12,442 nucleotides of DNA from positions 1 to 12,442 of the forward strand of contig CAZFQG010000186.1 in NCBI GenBank assembly GCA_964520785.1. Direction: 5' to 3'. The stretch's first letter is position 1; every line of letters starts with the position of its first letter. A program made the position numbers and the translations under genes. The notes under the pieces are model-generated. The model was not told where the DNA came from, did not search any database, and was given only the letters and a program-made list of their open reading frames with translations. This document shows positions 6,381 through 12,442 of this stretch, piece by piece. This DNA comes from CAZFQG01 sp964520785. GTDB lineage: Bacteria > Planctomycetota > Planctomycetia > Pirellulales > Thermoguttaceae.

Positions 6381-7588
6381 TGAAACCCCTTCGTTTCTTA
6401 TTCGACGCCATCGGTCCGGCCTTCGAGAGAGGGGGGAAGCTCCACAAGCTTTATCCCATCTACGAGGTCGTCGATACGTTTTTCTACACGCCTCCGGACG
6501 TGACAAAAGACGATTGCCACGTCCGCGACGGAATGGACTACAAGCGGATGATGTCCGTCGTTTTGGTGGCGCTGCTCCCTTGCGTGCTGATGGCCATGTA
6601 TAACGTCGGCCTGCAGGCGAACAAGGCCCTGGCCGAGATGGGGGTCGAACAGGTCGCCGGATGGCGCGGCGCCGTCATGCAGTTCATGCATATCGGCCTG
6701 AACCCGTACAACCCGCTGGATTGTGTCATCCACGGCGCGCTCTATTTCCTTCCGGTGTATATCGTGTGCATGGTAACCGGAATCGCCATTGAACTGCTCT
6801 TCTGCTGCGTCCGGAACCACGATTTGAGCGAGGGGTTCTTCGTGACCGGACTGTTGCTGCCGCTGACGCTGCCGCCGACGATTCCCCTCTGGCAGGTCGT
6901 CTTGGGGACCGCGTTCGGCGTCGTCGTAGCGAAGGAGATATTCGGGGGGACCGGACGGAATTTCCTCAATCCGGCGCTAACCGGCCGAGCTTTTCTGTTT
7001 TTTGCGCATCCCGCCGAGATTTCCGGCGACGCGGTCTGGACGGCGGCGGACGGCTTCACCGGCGCGACGCCGCTGGGCGCCGCGGCGGTCGATGGGATGG
7101 CCGGCCTGACCTCGCGGGTGAGCTGGCTAGACGCGTTTGTCGGGACGATGCAGGGTTCGATGGGCGAAACCTCGGCGCTGGCGTGCCTCGTCGGCGCGGT
7201 TATTCTGGTCGCCGCCGGAATCGGCTCGTGGCGGATCATGGTCTCGATGTTGGCGGGCGCCATGGCTTTTTCGACGATGCTGTGGATGGTCGGCAGCGAG
7301 ACGAATCCGGCGTTCCAGATTCCGCCGCAGTGGCATCTGGTCCTAGGCAGTTTCGCGTTCGGGCTGGTTTTCATGGCGACGGATCCGATTTCCGCGGCGA
7401 TGACGCGCATGGGGCAGTATGTTTACGGAATCTTCATCGGCGTGGTGGTCATTTTGGTCCGCGTGATCAACCCGGCGTATCCCGAGGGGGTCATGCTGGC
7501 GATTCTGCTTGGCAACTGCTTCGCGCCGCTGATCGACTACTACGTGCTGCAGGCGAATATCTCCAGGAGGAAACTGCGATATGTCTAA
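6380..7588 (+). CDS. nqrB: Na+-translocating NADH:quinone reductase subunit B
   Basis: This is a 402-residue integral membrane subunit, slightly shorter than the roughly 410-415 usual. It starts at the ATG that overlaps the nqrA stop (TAATG) behind a strong AAGGAAGG, so the longer upstream frame beginning at 6299 is not used. Visible are the amphipathic N-terminal segment with LHKLYPIYEVVDTFFYTP, then about ten hydrophobic helices, the conserved GTGRNFLNPALTGRAFLFFAHP, and DGFTGATPL at about 224-232. Thr230 in that motif is the residue that receives FMN through a phosphoester bond in characterised NqrB, and ApbE is encoded downstream to attach it. NqrB also carries riboflavin and forms part of the Na+ path. 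Its end overlaps nqrC by eight bases. Confidence 0.97.
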   Translation: MKPLRFLFDAIGPAFERGGKLHKLYPIYEVVDTFFYTPPDVTKDDCHVRDGMDYKRMMSVVLVALLPCVLMAMYNVGLQANKALAEMGVEQVAGWRGAVMQFMHIGLNPYNPLDCVIHGALYFLPVYIVCMVTGIAIELLFCCVRNHDLSEGFFVTGLLLPLTLPPTIPLWQVVLGTAFGVVVAKEIFGGTGRNFLNPALTGRAFLFFAHPAEISGDAVWTAADGFTGATPLGAAAVDGMAGLTSRVSWLDAFVGTMQGSMGETSALACLVGAVILVAAGIGSWRIMVSMLAGAMAFSTMLWMVGSETNPAFQIPPQWHLVLGSFAFGLVFMATDPISAAMTRMGQYVYGIFIGVVVILVRVINPAYPEGVMLAILLGNCFAPLIDYYVLQANISRRKLRYV

Positions 7589-8354
7589 GGAGTCTTTAGG
7601 CAAGGTCTTCTTCGTCGCGACGGCCGTCTGCGTCGTCTGCTCCATCGTCGTTTCCTCGGCGGCGGTACACCTCAAGTCACGGCAAGAGAGGAACAGAGCA
7701 CTCGATTTGAAGGTCAATATCGTCGCCGCAGCCGGCTTATTGGACAATGGAGCTACCGCGGCGGAAATCGAAGAGTTGTACCAACGCCTCGAACCAAGAG
7801 TAGTCGACTTGAACACCGGCGAATATGCCGATATCGATCCCGCCGCGTTTGACATGCGGGAGGAAATCATGAACCCGCGGACGAGTACCCCTCTTCCCCC
7901 GGAGGACTCGGCCGTGGGGATTCTCCGCCGGCCGGACCACCAGATGGTTTACCTGCTGGAGGAGAACGGGAAGCTCGAGCGGCTCATTCTTCCGATCTAC
8001 GGGAAAGGGCTTTGGTCGACCATGTACGGGTTGATCGCGCTCGGTTCCGACCTGAACACGGTCGAGAGTTTCGGTTTCTATGAACACGGCGAGACACCCG
8101 GACTCGGCGGTGAGATCGATAATCCGAATTGGAAGTCGAGTTGGGTCGGAAAGAAGGTATTCGCCAACGGCGGTCCCCCGGTGATTCGGGTGGTCAAAGG
8201 AAAGGTCGCCGAGGACGCTCCCGGGGCGGAACACAAGGTTGACGGACTCAGCGGCGCGACGTTGACCGCCAACGGCGTGACGAACACGGTAGACTTCTGG
8301 CTCGGTCCGAACGGATTCGGCCCCTATCTGAATAGACTGAAGGGAGGAGAGTAG
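7581..8354 (+). CDS. nqrC: Na+-translocating NADH:quinone reductase subunit C
   Basis: This is a 257-residue protein with one N-terminal transmembrane helix (about residues 8-30, KVFFVATAVCVVCSIVVSSAAV) followed by a periplasmic FMN-binding domain. The domain includes YGKGLWSTMYGLIAL, GFYEHGETPGLGGEI and the flavinylation motif DGLSGATLTANGV, with Thr227 as the predicted FMN attachment site. The motif is intact, so covalent FMN and electron transfer between the membrane subunits are expected. The ATG overlaps the nqrB end by eight bases, and AGGAGG lies about ten bases upstream within nqrB. Length and domain order match the family. Confidence 0.97.
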   Translation: MSKESLGKVFFVATAVCVVCSIVVSSAAVHLKSRQERNRALDLKVNIVAAAGLLDNGATAAEIEELYQRLEPRVVDLNTGEYADIDPAAFDMREEIMNPRTSTPLPPEDSAVGILRRPDHQMVYLLEENGKLERLILPIYGKGLWSTMYGLIALGSDLNTVESFGFYEHGETPGLGGEIDNPNWKSSWVGKKVFANGGPPVIRVVKGKVAEDAPGAEHKVDGLSGATLTANGVTNTVDFWLGPNGFGPYLNRLKGGE

Positions 8355-8358
8355 ACGG

Positions 8359-8982
8359 ATGGCGAAACCATCGAAGATATTCCTGGACCCGATCTTCTCG
8401 CAGAATCCCATCGCGATACAAGTGTTGGGGATTTGCTCGGCTCTGGCCGTAACGACCAAGCTGGAAACGACTTTCACGATGTGCCTGGCGGTCATCTTCG
8501 TGCTGGCGTTTTCGAACATGAGCGTCGCGCTGATTCGCTCGCAGATTCCATCGAGCATCCGCATGATCGTGCAAATGACGATCATCGCGTCGCTGGTCAT
8601 CGTCGTGGATCAGTTCCTCAAGGCGTACGCCTACGACATCAGCAAGCAGTTGAGCGTGTTCGTGGGATTGATCATCACGAACTGCATTATCATGGGCCGC
8701 GCGGAAGGTTTCGCGATGAACAACACCGTTGGCGACAGCCTTCTGGACGGTCTGGGCAACGGCATCGGTTATAGCGTGGTCCTCTTGAGTGTCGGCTTTT
8801 TCCGCGAGTTGTTCGGCTCCGGCAAGCTTTTCGGCCTCACCGTTCTGCCGCTGACGACCGACGGCGGATGGTACCCCGCGAACGGCCTGATGCTGCTGTC
8901 TCCCAGCGCGTTCTTCTTGATCGGTTTGTTCATCTGGGTCTTAAAGACGTTCCGGACGGATCTCGTGGAGAAGGAGAAGTAA
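8359..8982 (+). CDS. nqrD: Na+-translocating NADH:quinone reductase subunit D
   Basis: This is a 207-residue integral membrane subunit of the NqrD/RnfE family. It starts MAKPSKIFLDPIFSQNPIAIQVLGICSAL, a typical NqrD opening. Cys26 in LGICSAL and Cys109 in IITNCIIMGRAE sit in the two inverted half-repeats; the equivalent cysteines in NqrD and NqrE together hold the membrane-embedded iron-sulfur centre between the subunits. About six helices are visible. A strong AGGGAGGAGAG spans the nqrC end, four bases separate the nqrC stop from this ATG, and four bases separate its own stop from nqrE. Confidence 0.97.
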   Translation: MAKPSKIFLDPIFSQNPIAIQVLGICSALAVTTKLETTFTMCLAVIFVLAFSNMSVALIRSQIPSSIRMIVQMTIIASLVIVVDQFLKAYAYDISKQLSVFVGLIITNCIIMGRAEGFAMNNTVGDSLLDGLGNGIGYSVVLLSVGFFRELFGSGKLFGLTVLPLTTDGGWYPANGLMLLSPSAFFLIGLFIWVLKTFRTDLVEKEK

Positions 8983-8986
8983 GGTC

Positions 8987-9598
8987 GTGGTAGAACATTA
9001 TCTGAGTTTGCTGTTCAAGGCCATCTTCGTCGAGAATCTCGCCCTGGCGTTCTTTCTCGGCATGTGCACCTATCTGGCGGTGTCCAAGCGGGTCTCCACG
9101 GCCACGGGACTGGGAATCGCCGTCATCGTAGTACAAACGATTACGGTCCCGGTGAATTGTCTGCTCTACAACTACATCCTCAAGGAGGGAGCCCTGTCCT
9201 GGGCCGGCCTGGGGCACCTGGATCTTTCGTTCCTCCAGTTGATCAGCTTCATCGGCGTCATCGCCGCGATGGTGCAGATTCTGGAGATGACGCTCGATAA
9301 GTTCTTCCCCGCGCTGTACAACGCCCTGGGGATATTCCTTCCGTTGATCACGGTGAACTGCGCGATTTTGGGCGGATCGCTCTTCATGGTGGAGCGGAGT
9401 TATCCGTTGGACGACAGTATCGTTTACGGCTTCGGTTCGGGCCTGGGTTGGGCGATCGCGATCATGCTTCTGGCCGCCATTACCGAGAAGACGAAGTATA
9501 GCGACGTTCCCAAGGGCCTTCGAGGTCTGGGAATCACGTTCATGACCGTCGGCCTGATCGCGTTGGCCTTCATGAGCTTTTCGGGAATTCAACTGTAG
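8987..9598 (+). CDS. nqrE: Na+-translocating NADH:quinone reductase subunit E
   Basis: This is a 203-residue integral membrane subunit of the NqrE/RnfA family. It starts at GTG 8987, reading MVEHYLSLLFKAIFVENLALAFFLGMC; the family's EHYLSL opening leaves no room for another start, and AAGGAG and AAGG lie just upstream. Cys27 (FLGMCTYLAVSK) and Cys125 (ITVNCAILGG) are the conserved cysteines that pair with those of NqrD around the iron centre. FGSGLGWAIAIMLLA and IALAFMSFSGI close the protein as expected. The non-ATG start is the only unusual point. A 74-base gap, the largest in the operon, follows. Confidence 0.97.
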   Translation: MVEHYLSLLFKAIFVENLALAFFLGMCTYLAVSKRVSTATGLGIAVIVVQTITVPVNCLLYNYILKEGALSWAGLGHLDLSFLQLISFIGVIAAMVQILEMTLDKFFPALYNALGIFLPLITVNCAILGGSLFMVERSYPLDDSIVYGFGSGLGWAIAIMLLAAITEKTKYSDVPKGLRGLGITFMTVGLIALAFMSFSGIQL

Positions 9599-9602
9599 TA
9601 TA

Positions 9603-9649
9603 GTGCGGCGCGTCCGCCGGAAATGGAGCCACCTCGTCGGCGGAAGCAC
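9603..9649 (+). other. Intercistronic hairpin between nqrE and nqrF
   Basis: TCCGCCG (9613-9619) pairs perfectly with CGGCGGA (9638-9644), and GTGC (9603-9606) can pair with GCAC (9646-9649) outside an asymmetric internal loop. The structure starts five bases after the nqrE stop. No T-run follows, so it more likely affects mRNA processing, stability or nqrF expression than termination. Confidence 0.45.
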
Positions 9650-9672
9650 CCTGTTCGGAGATTGATGGAATA

Positions 9673-10905
9673 ATGCTGGTTCAAGTACTCGCGGGAGTCA
9701 TCCTTTTTACGTTGATCGTGCTGTCGCTGGTCACGCTGATCATGGTTGCGCGGTACTATCTCGTGCCCCAGGGAGACGTCACGATCACGATTAACGGCGA
9801 TCCGGGAAAGGCGATCTCCGTGCCGACCGGCGGCAAACTTCTTGGCGCATTGGCGGGAGCGAAAGTCTTTCTCGCCTCCGCGTGTGGCGGCCAGGGAACC
9901 TGCGCCCAGTGCAAGGTCAGGGTCCTGTCCGGCGGCGGCGATATCCTGCCGACCGAAGTCAACTACATGACGCGGCGGGAGGTATTTGAAGGAGTCCGTC
10001 TGGGTTGCCAGGTGCCGGTCAAACAGAACATGGAAATCGAAGTCCCCCCGGAGGTCTTCGACGTCAAAAAGTGGGAATGTACCGTCCGGTCGAACGAAAA
10101 CGTCGCGACGTTCATCAAGGAACTCGTTTTGGAATTGCCGCCGGGCGAGGACGTCAATTTCAAGGCGGGTGGCTACATTCAAATCGAGTGCCCCCCGCAC
10201 GAACTCTCATTCCGCGATTTCGACATCGAGGAGGAGTACCGCGAGGACTGGGATAAATACGACGTTTGGCGTTATCAGTCGAATGTCGCGGAAGAGGTCA
10301 CGCGCGCGTATTCCATGGCGAGCTATCCGGCCGAGAAGGGGCTTATCAAACTGAACGTCCGGATCGCCACGCCCCCGCGAGAAGCTCCCAACGCGCCTCC
10401 GGGTATCATGTCGTCCTACATCTTCAACCTCAAGCCGGGGGACAAAGTCACGATCTCCGGTCCCTATGGCGAGTTCTATATTAGAGAAACCGACGCGGAG
10501 ATGATCTACATCGGCGGCGGCGCCGGGATGGCTCCGTTGCGCTCGCATATTTTCGAGCTTCTGAAGACGCGAAGGAGCAACCGGCGGATATCCTTTTGGT
10601 ATGGCGCGAGGAGCCTGCGAGAAGTCTTTTATGCGGAGGAATTCGAAGCGCTGGCGGCCGAATTTCCCAATTTTTCATGGCATTTGGCCCTGTCGGAACC
10701 GTTGCCGGAAGACAATTGGACCGGCCCTACGGGATTCATTCACCAAGTGCTCTACGACGAATACCTGAAGGATCACCCGGCCCCGGAAGACTGTGAATAC
10801 TACCTCTGCGGACCGCCTCTGATGAACGACGCGGTCCTCGATCTTTTGGAGAACCTTGGTGTCGAACGTGAGAATATTTTGTTCGACGATTTTTACGGCG
10901 GCTAG
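9673..10905 (+). CDS. nqrF: Na+-translocating NADH:quinone reductase subunit F (NADH dehydrogenase, FAD and 2Fe-2S)
   Basis: This is a 410-residue protein (family about 408) and the electron entry subunit. One N-terminal membrane helix (about residues 4-27) anchors it. A plant-type ferredoxin domain follows with Cys71, Cys77, Cys80 and Cys112 (SACGGQGTCAQCKV ... LGCQV), all four 2Fe-2S ligands. The FAD-binding motif RAYSMASYP is at 211-219, the NADH-domain glycine motif GGGAGMAPLR at 281-290 and YLCGPPLMN at 377-385. The C terminus ILFDDFYGG is close to the family's FDDFG ending. It oxidises cytoplasmic NADH and passes electrons to the membrane subunits. GGAGATTGATGG precedes the ATG, giving a modest ribosome binding site. 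Its last codons overlap the start of apbE. Confidence 0.97.
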   Translation: MLVQVLAGVILFTLIVLSLVTLIMVARYYLVPQGDVTITINGDPGKAISVPTGGKLLGALAGAKVFLASACGGQGTCAQCKVRVLSGGGDILPTEVNYMTRREVFEGVRLGCQVPVKQNMEIEVPPEVFDVKKWECTVRSNENVATFIKELVLELPPGEDVNFKAGGYIQIECPPHELSFRDFDIEEEYREDWDKYDVWRYQSNVAEEVTRAYSMASYPAEKGLIKLNVRIATPPREAPNAPPGIMSSYIFNLKPGDKVTISGPYGEFYIRETDAEMIYIGGGAGMAPLRSHIFELLKTRRSNRRISFWYGARSLREVFYAEEFEALAAEFPNFSWHLALSEPLPEDNWTGPTGFIHQVLYDEYLKDHPAPEDCEYYLCGPPLMNDAVLDLLENLGVERENILFDDFYGG

Positions 10906-11935
10906 CGCCGCGCTGGTCGTGGCGACCGTGCTCTCTCTTTCATTGGGATTGGGGTGCAGCCGCGAGGGACCGCTCCGCCGCGAAAGGGTGTTCACCGGCG
11001 AAACGATGGGAACGACCTTCACGGTCAAGGTGGTCGATCGCCCCGGAACCGCCGTCGACGGCGGTTCACTCACGGAAAGTATTCTTGCCCGGCTGAATGC
11101 CATTGACGCCGCGATGTCGACCTACCGCGAGGACTCCGAGATATCACGGTTCAACTCCGCGGAAACGACCGACTGGTTCGTGGTCTCGTCCGACACGGCA
11201 AACGTCGTCGGCGAGGCGCTGAAGATCGGAAAGCAAACCGGGGGGGCATTCGATATCACCGTCGGTCCGGTCTTAAGGTTGTGGCATTTCGGCGCGGGGA
11301 CCGTCGAGGAGGAGAAGGCGATTCCGTCCGACGAAGAAATCGCCGCGACCAAGAAACGTACCGACTATCTGCTCATTTCCGTCCGCGAATCTCCTCCCGC
11401 GCTCAAGAAGCGACGGTCCGATGTCACTTTGGACCTCTCGGGCATCGCCAAGGGGTACGCCGTTGACGAGATCGCCGCGATCTTGGATCGCGAAGGCGTG
11501 GCGGACTACATGGTGGAGATCGGCGGAGAAGTAACGGCCAGAGGACGAAACGACCGAAACGTTCCATGGCGCATCGCGGTCGAAAAACCCCTTGCCGGCG
11601 AGCGATCCATCCAAAGGGTGGTGTCACTTCGCGATGCCGCGATGGCGACGTCGGGCGATTATCGGAGTTTCTTCGAGATCGACGGCGAGCGCTATTCCCA
11701 CGTCATCGATCCCAGGACCGCTAGTCCCGTTTCACATGAATTGGTTTCCGTAACGGTCGTCTCCGCGCGGTGTGCCACGGCGGACGCACTGGCCACGGGA
11801 CTGATGGTCCTCGGACCGGTGGAAGGGTACGCCGTGGCACGCGAGGCGGATATTCCGGCCCTCTTCATCTTGCGCACGGCCGAGGGGTTCGTTCAGCGGG
11901 CCACTCCGGCGTTCGCTCGTTTGGAGGTTCGATAG
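10859..11935 (+). CDS. apbE: ApbE-type FAD:protein FMN transferase (flavinylates NqrB/NqrC)
   Basis: This protein of about 358 residues transfers FMN from FAD to threonines of the SGAT/TGAT type, here expected to be NqrB Thr230 and NqrC Thr227. Visible motifs are METMGTTF-like GETMGTTFTV near 48-56, LDLSGIAKGYAVD at 191-203, EIGGE at 220-224, SGDYRSF at 265-271, HVIDPRTASPV at 281-291 and ATADALATGLMVLG, where Asp309 and Thr313 correspond to the Mg2+-binding end of the active site. An N-terminal hydrophobic stretch ends LSLGLGC (Cys33), so export as a lipoprotein is likely, although Gly rather than Leu stands at -3 of the lipobox. The start is uncertain: GTG 10859 has GGAGA six bases upstream, while TTG 10856 and GTG 10868 are alternatives. 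All overlap the end of nqrF, implying coupling. Confidence 0.93.
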   Translation: MSNVRIFCSTIFTAASAALVVATVLSLSLGLGCSREGPLRRERVFTGETMGTTFTVKVVDRPGTAVDGGSLTESILARLNAIDAAMSTYREDSEISRFNSAETTDWFVVSSDTANVVGEALKIGKQTGGAFDITVGPVLRLWHFGAGTVEEEKAIPSDEEIAATKKRTDYLLISVRESPPALKKRRSDVTLDLSGIAKGYAVDEIAAILDREGVADYMVEIGGEVTARGRNDRNVPWRIAVEKPLAGERSIQRVVSLRDAAMATSGDYRSFFEIDGERYSHVIDPRTASPVSHELVSVTVVSARCATADALATGLMVLGPVEGYAVAREADIPALFILRTAEGFVQRATPAFARLEVR

Positions 11936-11940
11936 TTCCC

Positions 11941-12198
11941 ATGGAAACAGTTCTTCTCACGGTCGTCGTTTTTCTTCTGGCCGCCGGCGCCCTTTCATTG
12001 ACTGTCGTCTTCGGGAAAAGGAAACCGGAGTGCAACTGCAAGAACGCGGCGAGAATTCTCAAGCAGGTTCGCGACCGCGAGCGCCATCAACGAAATGAAT
12101 TCCATGGAAGGATGTGCGCCGGTTGCTCCGAATCGGATCGCGGGTGCGGTCGTGAACGACCGGCGACCGACGAGGGTGCCTTTGAGGAACACCGGTGA
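11941..12198 (+). CDS. nqrM: Small cysteine-rich one-helix membrane protein, probable NqrM-like maturation factor
   Basis: This is an 85-residue protein starting METVLLTVVVFLLAAGALSL, one transmembrane helix. A short basic hinge GKRKPE and a cytoplasmic-type tail follow, with Cys31, Cys33, Cys59, Cys62 and Cys69 (CNC ... CAGC ... GC). In known nqr operons the gene after apbE is nqrM (DUF539), a one-helix protein of about 70-80 residues with four conserved cysteines that is needed to insert the iron centre between NqrD and NqrE. Size, topology, cysteine content and position all agree. The cysteine spacing differs from the compact cluster I recall for Vibrio NqrM, so the symbol rests mainly on context. 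GGAGG lies 13 bases upstream, a rather long distance, and the ATG is five bases after the apbE stop. The tail is strongly charged. It could instead be an unrelated small membrane protein. Confidence 0.65.
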   Translation: METVLLTVVVFLLAAGALSLTVVFGKRKPECNCKNAARILKQVRDRERHQRNEFHGRMCAGCSESDRGCGRERPATDEGAFEEHR

Positions 12199-12442
12199 AC
12201 CGGCCCTCGTGTACCGGGAGCGGAGTGCGACCTCCGGACGTATTTCGGGGAGCGGCTGATCGGTCACGGATTCATGCCGGATTGCTGGAACGCAACCAAG
12301 TGCTTTTTCGAACGCGAGAGTCCGGGTTGATCTTCTTAAGTTGATTCGGATAGCAGAGATGTCTTTCCCTCTATGCGCCCGATGTATTAAGAACTTGTCC
12401 GTAAATTAGTTGGGGGGCCCATCCTGATTTTCACGCAGCGTA
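12199..12442. other. Non-coding right end, nothing firmly identified
   Basis: No reading frame of useful length with a ribosome binding site is seen. A small CGGAG/CTCCG stem at 12221-12236 lacks a T-run, so the operon's terminator is not evident. The last 60 bases become less GC-rich and end beside a GGGGGGCCC tract. Confidence 0.5.

Noticed and set aside
12370..12442. Possible insertion-sequence end or repeat of the G-tract seen at 4553-4575
   Set aside because: Both spots have a G-tract followed by CCC and CTGAT, but the similarity is short and low-complexity. No transposase, paired terminal repeat or target duplication is visible.

Overview
The window carries the 3' part of an accessory segment followed by one complete sodium-energetics operon. 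The DNA is visibly GC-rich, with many GC-ending codons. The gene mix is a large sodium:solute symporter with a C-terminal extension, a secreted PQQ-type beta-propeller fused to a jelly-roll-like domain, and a full Na+-NQR operon. This mix suggests an environmental bacterium of the Planctomycetota/PVC type. That assignment is inference from family content only; there is no rRNA or other marker in the window.

Layout. Positions 1-350 (minus) hold the N-terminal part of a DegT/DnrJ/EryC1/StrS-family PLP aminotransferase that runs off the left edge. Positions 466-2178 (minus) encode an SSS-family sodium:solute symporter. Positions 2179-2520 are a divergent promoter region in which two TTGACA promoters point outward, each preceded by the same pair of TGCACRAA boxes. 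Positions 2521-4455 (plus) encode a predicted exported propeller/jelly-roll protein. Positions 4456-5030 are non-coding, with promoter-like and hairpin elements forming the leader of the next operon. Positions 5031-11935 are nqrA-nqrB-nqrC-nqrD-nqrE-nqrF-apbE, all on plus and mostly overlapping or 4-5 bases apart. Positions 11941-12198 encode an 85-residue cysteine-rich one-helix membrane protein in the place where nqrM sits in known nqr operons. The last 244 bases hold no gene I can support.

How the genes work together. NqrA-F form the membrane complex that oxidises NADH, reduces quinone and exports Na+. ApbE attaches FMN covalently to NqrB and NqrC at their TGAT/SGAT threonines, both of which are present. 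The small last protein is probably the NqrM-type iron-delivery or maturation factor. The resulting sodium gradient could drive the symporter encoded at the left. The symporter and the divergent propeller protein look co-regulated by one unknown activator, because the tandem boxes, their 20-base spacing and their 7-base distance to the -35 element are the same on both sides.

The nqr operon itself is ordinary and well understood. The points most worth a second look are the mirrored tandem-box promoter pair, the diverged NqrM-like protein, the structured nqr leader with a hairpin directly against the nqrA ribosome binding site, and a long hairpin in the only sizeable gap of the operon (nqrE-nqrF). 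I saw no CRISPR array, tRNA, rRNA or transposase gene.
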